A DNA stretch of 64,000 nucleotides from Diatrype stigma (GCA_022225965.2 JAKJXP020000109.1:62001-126000); one strand, 5' to 3'. Counted from the first letter of the stretch, positions 25,681 through 38,000 are shown. Made by a program: numbers and translations. The notes: generated from the sequence alone by a model not told the origin.

Positions 25681-28067
25681 CTATCGCGCAGCAGCAGCCT
25701 GAACGGCCTGGACCTCCTCGTCCACGGGCAGGACGTCGGGCACGGGGCCGAGCGGGGTGATCTGGTGGGGGTTGATCTGGGGGTGGCTCCTGGTGTAGTG
25801 CCTCTTGATGTGGACGAAGTTGGTCGTGTCCCGGAAGGCCGGGTGGTTCCAGTACAGGTTCCGCAGCCACTTGTGCAGGTGCGGGTAGCCCGAGCGGATG
25901 TCGCGGATGTTGCATTTGAAATGTTGCACGTAGACGGGCTGCCGGGAAGGTGACCAAGTTAGGCTTTTTTTCGTCGTTCATGTCATAATAGAGTGGGGGG
26001 GGGGGGAAGAAAGGGGCCAGAGGGCAAAAGACTTACATCGAATCTGATCATTGTCACGAACCTGCAGAGAAAACAGTTGTAATTAGCTCTAGCTCGTGTC
26101 ACACTCCTGCCTTCACGAGACGAGAGAATCGGATGAAGACTTCGGGTGCAAGGTAAAGCGAACAGAAAGGAGAGAGAAAAGGGGGCTCGAAAACTCACAT
26201 CCTGATATCCGTCTCCGTGATGCTGTCGCCGAACCAGTAGGGACCCTTTGACGACGCGAGGTGCTTCTCAGACCTGTCGAGGGCCGCGAACAGCACTGTA
26301 ACGGCTTTCTCGTACGCCTCCTGCGTGCTGGCGAAGCCGCTCTTGTACACGCCGTTGTTGATGTCGTCGTAGGTCCACTTCCCCGCCTCGTCGATGTCGG
26401 CGCGCAGGGCCTCGGGGTACACTTCGATCGTTCCCAAGTTAGCGAAATTCAGCGAATGGTAGGTATGGACAAGATAACAGCAATGGTCACATTGATAGTT
26501 CCAGAGGAGAAGAGCGAAAGAACCCTACTCTCCCTTTCGAGAATAAAGTGAAAGAAAAGAAAAGAAATGAAGAATATAAAACAAATAAAGATAAAAATAA
26601 ATGAGGACAGTGAAACGCAAAATCAAGGAGAAGCCTCAAACTCACAATCGACCTGAGCGTACTCCGGGGCGAGCTGGCCGTCGAAGGCGCTGCCGAGCAT
26701 GCGCAGGATCTCGCTGCTCTCGTTGTTGACGATGGTGTCGAGGGTCTTGTCGAACAGCACGGGCACGGTGAAGCGGCCGGCGTAGTCGGGCTGCGCGGCG
26801 AAGTACAGGTCCCGCAGGTGCGTGTTGCCCTCGTGGCCCGGCAGCGGGTCCGGCACCACGTTCTCGCCCGGCGCGCTCCCGCCGTCCTGGCCGTCCTCGG
26901 GCTTGGGGAAGGGCCAGCCTATTGGTGGTGAGTAGAGTGGTTGGTATAGTGGGTAGTGCGTGTGTGGCGGGTATTATAGGGGGGAATATCTAGTTAGGGG
27001 AAGGGAAGGGAAGGAGGGGGGGGGGGAGAAGGCAGGGAATAAGCACGTACCTTTCTCGCCCATGTGCCAATGCACGACCGAGTACGAGATGTAGTCCTCG
27101 AGGCCCTTCAGCTTCCGCGCAATGAGAGTCCGATGGGCCTAATTTCACGCCCCCGATTCCGAACGTCAGCTTCACAAGTCATCATGTGCTCGCTGCCTTG
27201 CACCGCACCTGGTGGTGTCATAAGAGGAGCAGGAGGAAGATAAAGTAAGGTAGAAATAGCGGGATAGGGGTGGGGAGAGGGATAGAGCAGGACACGACAT
27301 ACCCACGGACACGCATAGCTGACGTAGAGGTGGTAGCGGCCCTTCTCGGGCGGGAACTTGGCGCCCGGCTCGGAGGAGATCCAGTTGCGGAACGAGCTGT
27401 CCGGCCTCTTGAAGTTGCCGGTCTCGTCGGTGATCTTCTTGTACTAGATCGCAGCGCACGGCGTTAGTCTGGTTCAGCTTCACCTCGGTTTCATCAGGGC
27501 GCTACTAAGTATTTAAAAAGGGGGGGAAAGATGGCAAGTGGGCGAAGGGGCCCGGTCAAATATAATCACCCCCGAACCCCTGTTCATGTAGTCTGTCATC
27601 ATGATCACCTGATCTCGGTGAGAGTGCCTATAGACCACCTTCACGCAATCGACCAGAAGTGAAGTTGTGGTCTTGCAGTACTGCACTACATTGAGCAAGG
27701 GGGCATGGCATATATGTATCTATGCAGATAGGCACCCGTGATATCTAGTCGAAAGGCAAATGCATAGCAGAGAAAGGGTGTCAAAAGTGGCCGCCCAACT
27801 CACAGTAGACATCCTGGATCCGGGTTGTTTCTGGCTTAATACGCCCCCCGAGGAGTGTTGTTCTTGTCTCGGAAAAGTACGGTTGTGTGATAACAACAAT
27901 ACCGGCACTTGCTGCTGGTCCCTCGTGGCGGAAGACGAGAAGAAGGCTTTATAGGGGGCGACAGAAGTCTCGCCAATCGGTATCCTTCCGTGCAATATAG
28001 TTACTCTAGCCGGTGATAGCAGTCTGGTGTTAACGCGAAGTAGCGCTCTGGAGGTGTTATGGTTCAT
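25681..28067 (-). CDS. ECM4: Glutathione transferase, omega-like / glutathionyl-hydroquinone reductase (Ecm4/Gto family)
   Basis: Eight-exon model: 28067-27804, 27501-27484, 27443-27303, 27138-27051, 26918-26646, 26421-26199, 26061-26037 and 25938-25681; 429 residues, all phases consistent. From exon 3 on the family is unmistakable: [20 protein letters not shown], the catalytic motif YACPWAHRTLI (Cys at about 139), [46 protein letters not shown] and [14 protein letters not shown]. These enzymes reduce glutathionyl-quinones and similar adducts. Exon 1 encodes an Arg/Ser-rich, acid-poor leader (FFSSSATR) suggesting mitochondrial import. The ATG at 27812, just before the first intron, could give a leaderless cytosolic form. 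The 18-base exon 2 and the link to exon 1 are the least certain parts. Confidence 0.82.
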
Positions 28068-28096
28068 GAGCCGAGTATACTTGGGCGTGTAACTAT

Positions 28097-28114
28097 GCAG
28101 GCAGGCAGGCAGGT
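28097..28114. repeat. GCAG tetranucleotide run
   Basis: Four tandem GCAG units passing into GGTAG. Confidence 0.8.
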
Positions 28115-28745
28115 AGATATATATGCATTCATATATACTCGGACGGGTAGTAAGTAAGTAGGGGGGGGGTTATCTCAGAATCAGACGTATTTCCTGGACC
28201 TAATTACTTATTGGAATTGCTGGTGGCGCTGGTGGCTTGTGGTGGCATGTGGTGGCTTGTGGTGGCTAGTATGTGGCTAGTGGGGTCGAATGGTCCAGGA
28301 AAGACGTCTGAGACGGCGATCCGAAAAAGTGCTGACCCCGAAAGAAGTTTGTATGGAAAACGAAAAGATACCGCATTAACACTCGCCCATAACTTTACGA
28401 ATACTTATCCTATAAGAAATCCGAAAGTACCTCAAAGGTCGCAACTCAATGGAGATCATTTTGGTATATTTTACGAAGCTATACGATTAAGATTGGCCAT
28501 AATCCAACTTTAAAACGAACAAGGGTACCCCGAAAGAAGATTTCGGTCGTTCTGGACTCGCCTAGAATTTTATCATTTCGCAAGATAATAACGATGCAAC
28601 AAATATTGTCGCTAGCCTTCGTCGACAGCTAATTCCGGACGTCGCCGGATTTTTAATATCTTTAGTATTGGCAAAGTTATAGGGCAAAACGTATATAAGG
28701 GGGTACTTGTTTGCCTTGGCCCCTATAGGAGTCCGATCGCCGTCT

Positions 28746-28827
28746 CAGACCACTTTTCGGAATCCAGTGGCGCCAGCCACACCTAGCCCCCCCCCCCCCC
28801 CCCCCCCCCCAAAAGAAAAGTGGTCTG
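28746..28827. repeat. Inverted repeat around a 24-base C tract
   Basis: The left arm CAGACCACTTTTC (28746-28758) is perfectly complementary to the right arm GAAAAGTGGTCTG (28815-28827). Between them lies an uninterrupted run of C at 28787-28810. Outside the arms TCTCAG and CTGAGA extend the symmetry with a small offset. Confidence 0.85.
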
Positions 28828-28889
28828 TTTCTGAGATAAGTGGTACCCAGGTTGGTAAGGCCGGGTATGTATCCAGGGAGGGTGAGCGG

Positions 28890-28956
28890 TGGTGGTGGTG
28901 GTGGTAGTGGTAGTGGTAGTGGTAATGGCAGTGGTGGTGGTGGTGGTGGTGGGTGA
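28890..28956. repeat. GGT triplet array with AGT/AAT variants
   Basis: GGT units broken by AGTGGT and AATGGC variants. This explains the Val-rich and His-rich open frames here on the two strands. Confidence 0.85.
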
Positions 28957-28988
28957 GGGCATGGACCTCGGAGGTCTGAGCTTTCCCT

Positions 28989-28990
<2 letters not shown>

Positions 28991-29022
<32 letters not shown>
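28991..29022. repeat. CTG triplet array
   Basis: About ten perfect CTG units, only 35 bases right of the GGT array. Not inside a supported coding region. Confidence 0.9.
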
Positions 29023-29024
<2 letters not shown>

Positions 29025-29842
29025 CCCGCTCCCCTCCAGCCCAGCCCAGCCCAGCTCCCCCAGTTCCAGTTTCCTTCCCCCAAGGTTTGGCCGACCAACC
29101 AGCCATCGGATTTCCTCCCCATGTACCGCGCTGGTCCACGCATCACCCAGTTCGCACCACCACCCGCACCACCTGCACTACATGCACCACCTGCACCACT
29201 ACCTACGCTACTAGGTACCGTGGCAGCCATGGCCTGTCCAGACTGTCTATGTCTCTCTTGTTCCTTTTCTCACTGCCTAGTAGAATTTAAGCTCACTGGT
29301 GATGATCCTAGCCCCAACAGCATGATGGCCCGGCTAGTACCATTGCATCACTTATACCGCATAGAGTGACTTCGTCGCTATCACAGCCGCTTGTAACGCA
29401 CCAAGCATGACCCACCCTCCCTCTCAGTGCTCGCAGTCGCCGTCAAACGGGGGAGGAATGGCCGGTGCTGCGCGAGCAATAGTACCTACCAAGTAGGTAG
29501 GCAATGGAGGTAAAGCAAGCAAGCAAGCAAGCAAAGCTCCCAGAGCTCCCCTCCATCCAATCCCAATCCCCTCTGCGCCTCTGCGCCTTTGCGACTCCCC
29601 CCCAGCTCCCCCAGCTTTACCCATTGCGCTCCCCCCTTCCCGAGCAGAGCAGCCTTTCCCCAGGCGCAACCGCACGCCCGCTCCCCTTCTTTCCTCTTCT
29701 CCCCCAAGCTTTCCTCTCTTTCTTGCCTCCTGTCCCATCTTTCCTACTTACTTCTTCATCATCGTTACCTTACCAGGCCATCCCAACTGCCTTCACGCTT
29801 CCCCATTTGCACCAATTAGCCGTCCCAATATCAAATTCGGCC

Positions 29843-30745
29843 ATGTCTTCCCGTAAGAGAAAGCAGGAAGGGGAGGAAGAGCTTGTTGCTCTGCCCAGTG
29901 ATGAGAGTGAAGAGGAAGAGGAGTAAGTTGAAGTCTCTGAGCCTAACCATGTTCCTACCCCCTGAACACAGCACGCCTTGTCTGTAAGCACGCCAGGTTC
30001 ACACTAGCTATTTGATGTTGTGGTCGATGCGCCAACGTCACTTGACATTTCTCTGTTGAGACGCGTACTTGGTGATTTTGTCGCTCTGACATAGTCTTCC
30101 GATCATCTCCATCTCGCAATAGGCTTCGTCTAGGAAAGCCTGGATCCCATGATTGCATATACTAACCTAAGGCCAATAGGTATGAGGACTCTGAAGAAGA
30201 TGCGTCCGTCGATGACGATGATGATGACGATGAAGTGTTTGATGAGAGCGAACCTGTGCAAAAGAATGGAGCTCATGGTAAGTCGATCACGCTTCTTCAA
30301 AACCCTAGGTCTTTCGATCAATCCACTGCCCCTTCCACTTCGTTTTTTGGACCTGTTCCATCCATCTTGAATTAACACAAGCCTTCCAGCAGGACCCGCC
30401 TCAGCCGCCGCGCCAGCTGCAGCTCCTCCTAATAAGAAGCAGAAGACTGCTCCTGCCAGCAACGAGCCAATTTCCGTAGTCGGCAATGATGATGACGGCG
30501 AGGAAGAGGACTTTGACGATGAAGTCGCAGAGGATGAAGACGTAACCGAAGACGAGGCAGAGGGCGAAGGTGAGGGCGAGGCCGAGGGCGAGGCCGAAGG
30601 TGTGGGAGAGGAAGAAGAAGAGGAAGAGGAAGAGGAAAACGGTGTTGTCGAAGCTAAAGGAAAGGTCGACATCATCGACGCCCCTGCCAAAGTCGAGAAC
30701 GGCATCGCCAAAGCGGTGACTGCTGGTGGTGATGGTGAGGATTGA
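29843..30745 (+). CDS. Small acidic, probably nuclear protein; function unknown
   Basis: Exons 29843-29922, 30180-30277 and 30393-30745 give 176 residues; the last acceptor could be 3 bases earlier (30390), adding one residue. Introns are GTAAGT-AG, and the first has a TACTAAC branch-type sequence near its end. The protein begins MSSRKRKQ, a basic patch, and is then dominated by Asp and Glu (runs of seven Asp and ten Glu), with a second basic patch NKKQKTA near the middle that may be a nuclear signal. The end (KVDIIDAPAKVENGIAKAV) is less biased. This composition is seen in histone chaperones and nucleolar proteins, but I recognise no domain and do not claim one. Intact frame across three exons with good splice sites supports a real gene. 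Confidence 0.7.
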
Positions 30746-31518
30746 GATATCCTGATCTTCTCGGCACGATCGCCGTGACTATCACCCTCTGGCATCGGCC
30801 TGAAATGCTTGCTCTTCGTTTGCCTTGTCTCCTTGCCCTGCGGCATCCCGACACCCGTCGCTATTCGGGAAATCTTCTTGTCTGTAGTTATCTTACCTTG
30901 TAGTAGAGGGTCAACAGTGAATGTTGGTTATGTTCAGCACACGTGCAGGATAACATTGAATGCCCTCGACTCAAACCCCCCGTAAGCAATGAAACATAAA
31001 GCGACCTTTTCCAATTGCCTCCTGGTATACTCTGCGCCGGTTGAGCAAGCATATTACCGTCGGGGCAGTAGGCACTCGTTCATCTTACCCCCATGTTTCA
31101 GTGAAGACTGATAAAACAAAGTGAATTCTTCGGCATACGCAGTATAGATAGTGGAGTAACTTATACTTATCGACACTTCGAACAGAGGGATATATATAAG
31201 ATTTCAAGAGCTTCCATCATACATGTGTTGGGCATCAACGTTATTCTTATGTCTGTCTGCCTAGCCCGTAATATAAGGCAGTTTATTCGAAGTCCTGCCG
31301 TTTATTCCTTCAAACAAGGACGTTATGTGGAAGACTTCGTCGTTTCTTTTTCTTCGATAACCCCACAATTCCACGCTACAACCAGTCTCGCTGGATCTTA
31401 TTACTCGTTGGCTTGTCATGGCCATGGTCATAACATGACCGCTTCGTCGAATAAGATGACAACTGGCAGGCAGGTAGGCCGTTTCTGGTTGGTCCATGCG
31501 ATGCGATGCGATCGATGA

Positions 31519-31550
<32 letters not shown>

Positions 31551-33261
31551 GCACACACAACCCCAGACCAATTCACCAACAGGGCAACACACGGCAGACA
31601 CGTAATGCATTGTATGGCCGGGTGAACTGATAGATCAATTGTAGGGGAACTAGAGAGAGCCTGACAGACATAGCTCAGGCCGTTGATGACATGCTACCTA
31701 CTCTGGCTTCTCAGACCAGACAGACTACAGTTGTTAGTTATCTCGACTTGCATATGGCAACTAGCTAGGTACGGTAGCCAGTCACCGCATGCATATTAGT
31801 AAAGTAAGATACCTAAGTAGGTAGGCATTGCACCCCACGTCCGGTCGTCTGCATGCATCGGCACGGCACGACACGGCGCGGCGCGGCGCGGCGCCATGCG
31901 ATGCGGCCAGGCGGGCTCGGGAGATCTACATACTCTGGGGAAATGGATGGACCTCCTTCGGGCAAGCATGATACGTATGTAGGAAAATGGGATGGGGCCA
32001 TCACCGACGAATGGATAGGGGAAATGAGAGAAGAAAAAAAGAAGAGAAAAAAGACCCACTAGTTAGTTAAGCACTTATGTACAGTGTGGCTACTTTTACT
32101 TGTTGCCTACCAGCTTTTCGATCCACCGCTCGATCAACATGTGTCTGTCTGTCTACCCCTAGGTACCCACATGAGTAGCTATATTCTAGATTCTAGGTGT
32201 GTACAGCTCACAGTACGCAGATCCGGATATCCATGAGTGCATTGTGCGTTTGTGTACCTCTATAGCAGGCATGGATGAACGAAGAGGTTGAGATTGAGAG
32301 GGGCAATCTCCCGACTAGGTACTAGATAGATGTCGGAGACGGATGTAGATGCTGGGAGCTGAGTTGAGATCGACAAGAGGACTTGTCCAGCTACTAAGGC
32401 ACTGCGGCTAGTTGATACTAGGTTCATTATGGACATGCGTGCATACGCGATGCGATATGGACGTCCATGGAGTCGGAAATATCGTACAAGTGCGAGTGAG
32501 CTGGCGTAGGTATACTGGGGCACCACGGCGTGTAGGGACTCTCCTGTCGATAAGACGGAGGATCTTCAGGAAGGTAGGAAGGAAACATTGCGGCTTTCTC
32601 TCTCTTTTGATCGTGATTCGTTCTAGTTGCTGGGTGGCGTTACGAACTGCCTAGTCAAATTCCTGGCTCTTTAATTAGTTGGTAGCTACACAGGTAGGTA
32701 CTTACTAGATGTGAGGAATAGATAAGCTCCCAGTTCTGGCTCGGGCTGGCTGACTGGAAGGAGAAAGGGGGTTGGTCAACTGGCTCTCCAAATACAGCGG
32801 AAGCCTGCCTAGATAACTGAGTCGACATACACTTTATCCCCTCGATGCTGTGTATGGGTTCATGAAGTTGGCTAGCTAGAACTAGATGACAGACATGTTC
32901 CTCCCCATTCCCAGCACGGCAGAGATCCGCGACAACGATCGCTAAAATTCTATGAGCTGTTTGCTGCCGTGTATCCATGGTAAAGGTAGACCAACTAGTC
33001 TGATAGTTAGATCGATCAAACTGTTGCGTGAAAACTGGCGTCTCCCAGGGGAATATCGCCCCCAGGGGAGCAGTGGGTAGGTGGGTGGTCATGATTATGT
33101 TCTTTTGGCATTGAGTACCTAGGCAGGTAGTCTTCCACCTCTTGTTGGAATGGCCGATTCAACAAGAACCACCAAACCAACTCCATCCCCTTCCCCCCAT
33201 CATTAAGCCCAAGCCGAAATAGACATAACCTCCAGTTAGCAGGCCAACTTTGCCACTCCGG
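30746..33261. other. Intergenic region with simple repeats
   Basis: About 2.5 kb with no supported gene. It contains a copy of the CGATG run (31496-31516) next to a CA dinucleotide array (31520-31549), GGCGC repeats near 31873-31893, and several TAGGTAGG-type runs (31814-31826, 32693-32702, 33117-33130). Open frames are short and look like chance. Confidence 0.5.
31496..31549. repeat. CGATG run followed by a CA dinucleotide array
   Basis: The 21 bases at 31496-31516 are identical to 20118-20138. About 15 CA units follow at 31520-31549. Confidence 0.85.
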
Positions 33262-34231
33262 TCACCCGAGCCTCTGTTTCCGCCTCACCCAAACCTCTTT
33301 ATCCTGCTCCTTGGCCTCCTCCCCCTCTTGCTCTTGCTCTTCCCCTTCCTCACCAACCCCTCTCCCTTTCCCTCCTCCTGCTCCCGCGACGGGCCGTAGC
33401 TCGAGCTCCCAGACGCCGAGCTTGTAGGTCCCGCGGTCCGCCTGGCCCGTGTGCAGGTCGAAGGACCAGCCGTGCTTGGGGCACGACAGGCCGCTGCTCA
33501 GCACGACGCCGAAATCCTCGATGTCGAACGGCGTGCCGTTCGAGAGCGGGTACGAGGAGTGCGGACAGCGCTGTTATTTTTGGCATGTGGGTGGATTCGA
33601 AACCCCGCCTTTTGGTGAGTAGAATGGAAAGAAAGGGGGAAAAAAAAAGAACGGAGAAGAAGAAACGAAAAGAAATAAAGGGCATGTTTTTTAACGATGA
33701 AAGGGGAGACGAGGAGGGGGGAAGGGGAGGTAGGTAAACATCTAATAGCAAGGAGGGTTGAGCAGGGGAAAACGGAAAGGAAAACAAAATAAGAACTTCA
33801 ATAAAGAGGGGAGATTTCACTGAAGAAAAAGAAAAAAAAAAAAACAACAACAACAAAGAACAAAAACTCACGTTATCCACCGCGTGGAACTTCCCCTTAT
33901 ACTGAAAGACGAGCACCTGATCTCTCATGGTCCGCATGTGCTCGGCCGCCCCCGCATCCTCAGGCGCTATCTCCTCGACGTCATCACCGGCCGGCCCCGT
34001 TGCCGGCGCTCGCGGGACGCGGAAGACCCTGCACCCCGCTGCGCTGTGGCCTCTACAGGAGCGCTTCTCCGCTAGGCTGCTAGCGTCGTCCGCACCGTCG
34101 CCGTCGCTATCTCCGTCGACGTTGGGGAACGAGGACGCGAGGCCCACGAATGTCCAGGAGGCTCCGGCTCTTTTACTGGAGGTGGAGGTGCTCGCCATCC
34201 ATGGCGTCCCGATGATGGTGGTGGTGGCCAT
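33262..34231 (-). CDS. Rieske [2Fe-2S] domain protein
   Basis: Exon 1 is 34231-33872 and exon 2 is 33570-33262, giving 222 residues; the 300-base intron is GTGAGT to CAG. The Rieske cluster ligands are split by the intron from the upstream fold and are complete: Cys122-Pro-His124 (CPHSSYPLSNG) and Cys150-x2-His153 (SCPKHGWSFDLHTG). Upstream, QVLVFQYKGKFHAVDN is the usual strand before the first ligand pair. There is no catalytic oxygenase domain and no membrane anchor, so this is a stand-alone ferredoxin-like Rieske protein similar to the soluble ones of many fungi. The first 50 residues are Thr/Ser/Asp-rich. The tail after the domain is a Gly/Glu/Gln/Lys low-complexity stretch. Role unknown; electron transfer is inferred. 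Confidence 0.85.
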
Positions 34232-34734
34232 CTTGGGAGCGGCAGGCTATGCGCGCGCGCACATACACAGTGTGCGAGATCTGCCGCCGCGCTGGTTGTA
34301 GCTGGAAGTTTATAGCTGAGGCGAAGGATAGGAGGGCCTTTCCCGAGGCGCGGTTTTCGTATGTTGAAGGCAGGGTTAGAAGATATATATAGAATATATA
34401 GAGAGACGTTTTCTGTTTGGGTGCTGGATCGAGTTAGGTTCTCTGTGCTCTTGTTGTTGCATACGGGAGAGTCATCCGCTGGGGATTTTGCCGCAGAGAA
34501 TAGAAGGGCCGCACAGTGTCTAGATACAGGTGGTGGTCTCCGCACTGTATATATAAACCCTGATCCATTGCCCCTTTATTCATGCAGAATCAAGCGTTAC
34601 ATTTAGGAAATGTAGTATCGACCTACCGTAGCCAGTAGCTCCTTGCGCCAGAGCAGCGCCACGTCTTCACTGCTTTTTTAACCCTACCGGGGGTGGTCAT
34701 GAACATAATTTTAATACAACTCGTAAGAGCTATT
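34232..34734. other. Rieske promoter region and left flank of the retrotransposon block
   Basis: Normal base composition until about 34680, then a short slide to AT-rich sequence before the insertion point at 34739/34740. No gene. Confidence 0.5.
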
Positions 34735-34739
34735 GTTCA
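34735..34739. repeat. Target-site duplication GTTCA, left copy (element C)
   Basis: GTTCA directly precedes the left LTR; the same five bases follow the right LTR at 59421-59425. Confidence 0.9.
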
Positions 34740-35067
34740 TGTGATAAGGACTTATAGGGCTTGGAACGTGTAGAACAAATTAGCTTATAATTTTGTATGG
34801 TTCTTTAGGAGCGTATTGAAAAGCTAAGATTTAAGAGACGTCGAAGGGAATTCGACGGAATATTTATATATAGCAATTTGTAAATACGTATTAATACGTA
34901 TCCTTTATTTTTAATTTTCGCGGTTTCCGTTATTATAACTTTAATGGTTATATTAAGTAGGAATATATTTTAATATTTCCTGCAGTAAAGAATGAAATAT
35001 ATTCCAATATATCCTGCAATTAGTAATAATTGCAATTGCTATTAATTCGAAATGCCTCCGTATAACA
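34740..35067 (-). repeat. LTR of element C, left (3' LTR in its orientation)
   Basis: Aligns over its whole 328 bases with 59093-59420 without a length change. The outer end keeps more G than the right copy; the inner end is more mutated than the right copy. Confidence 0.9.
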
Positions 35068-35084
35068 TTACTTTTCCTTTTCTT

Positions 35085-38000
35085 AAAGCTTGTTTTTAAA
35101 CAACGAAGCCTAAATCGAAAATAATATAAAAAACAAAATTATCGATATTTATAAATTAATTGGCTTATTTAAATGTTATTAATAAAATAATAAAATAACT
35201 TATTTAATACCTTTATTATCGAAATAGTTATATGGTTTTTAAGTTTAATATTTCTTAATAAGATAATTCTTTTATTTAATTAAATACTTTACGTATTTTT
35301 AAGTTTTTAAAAAATTTATTATTTTATTTATTTAATATTTATTTACCTTAATTAATATAACATTTCGTAAGACCTAATTAAAATTAAGCGGTATTTAATT
35401 ATTAACGCAATATGGTTTAATAAACGATACGTAAAACGTATTATAAATTTTTTAACTTTTAAATAACGTAAGTTTAATAACGGTAAAGGAAATTATTTTT
35501 CGGATTTTATATGGTTTCCATATTTTTTTATTTAGCTTTTTAACGGGGCGTTTCGTTTTTATGTTTTTATTATTAAGTATAATTAATTATTTTTTCTTTA
35601 AAAAAGGTATTTTCTTTTGTTTTTTATTGGCCTAGTGCTTTATTTTTTTTGCTTTTTTTCAGGTATTTTTAAGCGTTTTTATGTATTTGGATTATCTAAT
35701 ATGCGTATATTTAATTATTCGGATTATAAAAAAAACCGAATGATAAGTTATATGTTATAAAATAATAGCCATAATTAGCGTAAAAAAGAGTTATATGCAT
35801 AAAGGTTAATTTGGCATTATTATATGCAAATTCGGCCGTAAGTAATAGATTTTTTTAATTGGATATTTCGTAATTAACGAAAGCTTTAAAATAAATTTTA
35901 AGGGTTTGATTTAATTTTTTAGTTTAATTATTCGTTTATAAATAAAAGGCTATATTTATGCGTAATTTGATTTTTATTAATTTAAGAAAGTTGCGTTAAA
36001 AATGTGCAATAAATTTAAAGTTTTTATTCGAAATAATGTCGAAAAGTATTTTATGTAATTTTTAATAGGATTTTATAAAGATTTTAATAAGGTTCGTAGC
36101 GGTTTTTTTTTTCATTTTAAGGAATATAAAATGAACCATTTTAATAAAGGGATTTATTATAACTTATATCGAATTATATCCATTAAAAAAAGAAAGATTA
36201 ATAATAAAATCCATAGCGATTATATATTATAAATAATAATGTAATTTTATGAGTTATAATAAACCATAAAATGCGTATTTAAAAACCTTATTTTGTTAAT
36301 AATCGTAATATCCATTAATAAACTTTCGAATTAATAATTTTAGGTTTAATTATTAAAAGTTCCGTATAATACGTTTTAACGTTTTGTTTATATTTATATG
36401 TTTTGCGATTAAGGTATTATATTCGGATTTTATAATCTTTTATTGAAATTCGAAAAGGATTTAAAGTTTTTCCTTGCAATATAATAATTCGTTTTTAATC
36501 TTAATATTTTTATTTAGTAATGCTATTTTTTCCATATATATGGGATTCTTTTTAGCTAAGAACTTAATTTTGTTTATAAATTCGGGATATTATTTAAGCG
36601 TCGAAATATTATATAGTTTTTCCGAAATTAAAATAACCGAAGCTAAGGCCATAAACGTAGGTCCTATAAAGTACGAAAAATGTTTTTTTTATAAAATCGA
36701 CGTAATCGGTTGGTTTTTAGTTTTTTTTTTAGGCCGATATTAATTTAATTAAAAAAGGATATTGGCCTTTTTATTTTGCTTATCGGATTGGTAATTAATA
36801 ATAAACCAATACGAAAATAACTATTAAGCTTATTTCGTTTATTTCTTATTTAGTACCTTAGTTATTATGAAATAAGCGAGGTTTTAATAATTTAAAAAGA
36901 TTTTAATACGATATTTAGCTTTTTTGAAGTATTGTTTTTATTTATCGAAAAAATCGACAATCGTTAGCAATTCTTTATTATAAATTTCGTAATTCATTTT
37001 TACCGGCGTAAGCTTGCGAAAGTAAAAAGTAATTGGTCGGAATTTTCCTTTATTATTCTTTTAAAACATTATTATGCTAATTGCAAAATCAAAAGCATTT
37101 GCTTTTATATAAACTTATTTTTTAAGGTCGAAATAAATTAAAATAAATATTTAAATAAACTTATATTTAAAATTATAAAAGGCGTAATTTATTTTATTAA
37201 TTTATTTCCATAATTTAGGATTTCCTTTATTAGCGCTAATAATGGATTTGACAATATTAAAGAAGTTCTTAATAAAGCGACGATAAAAATTTGCGAAACT
37301 AATGAATTATTAAAATTCCTTAAGGATTTTAAGAAATTCCTATCGACTAATGTATTTCATTTTGTTTTAAATTATGGAAATGCTTTTATAACCGATAATA
37401 TAACCAAAATATTTAATTTCGTATATTGCTTATTTGCATTTATATAAAATAATAATAAGATAATATTTAATTAATTTGCGTAAAATCTTTTTAATTAATT
37501 TATTATATTATTCTTTAGTTTTAATATAAATAAATAAGTTATCGATATATATCATTAAACCTGTATCGATAAGGTTTTTAAAGATGTTATTTATTATGAT
37601 TTAAAAAATGGCTGGTATATTAATAAAACCAAAGGGCATTATTATATATTCGAATAATTCATATTTGCATCGGAATATTATTGTTTATTCGTTGCCTTTT
37701 TTAATTTTAATTAAATTAAAGCTTGCTTTTAAGTTAATTTTGGTAAATCATTTGGCGGTACGAAACTGGGCTTGTATTTCGTTAATAAGTAAAATTAAAT
37801 AACGAATAAGAATAATAATAACGTTTAGGCCTTAATAATTAATAACGGATCTTAAAGGATTATTAAAATTAGGTTTCGAAATAAACATAAAGAAAAAAGC
37901 ATAAAAAGAAATTAATTTTCGAATTCGGCTTATGTTAAGCATGTTTTTTAATTAGGATTTAAATACGTTAAATTCTTTTTTTATTTATTGCATAAAAAGG

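Larger units (their letters stand above)
28068..29842. other. Repeat-rich intergenic region with homopolymer and triplet tracts
   Basis: No gene supported. It holds GCAG, GGT and CTG repeats, a 24-base C tract flanked by inverted repeats, and a block (about 28318-28735) that is less GC-rich than its surroundings and carries the 12-base motif CCCCGAAAGAAG twice (28336-28347 and 28528-28539). Long open frames across 28745-29290 are translations of the triplet repeats. The last 200 bases are C/T-rich and form the upstream region of the gene at 29843. Confidence 0.5.

Noticed and set aside
28745..29290. Open frames with poly-Val, poly-His and poly-Gln/Ser
   Set aside because: Translations of GGT and CTG repeats; no exon structure.
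36474..36743. 89-codon plus-strand frame with membrane-like segments
   Set aside because: Opposite to the pol relic of element C; hydrophobicity follows from AT-rich codons.
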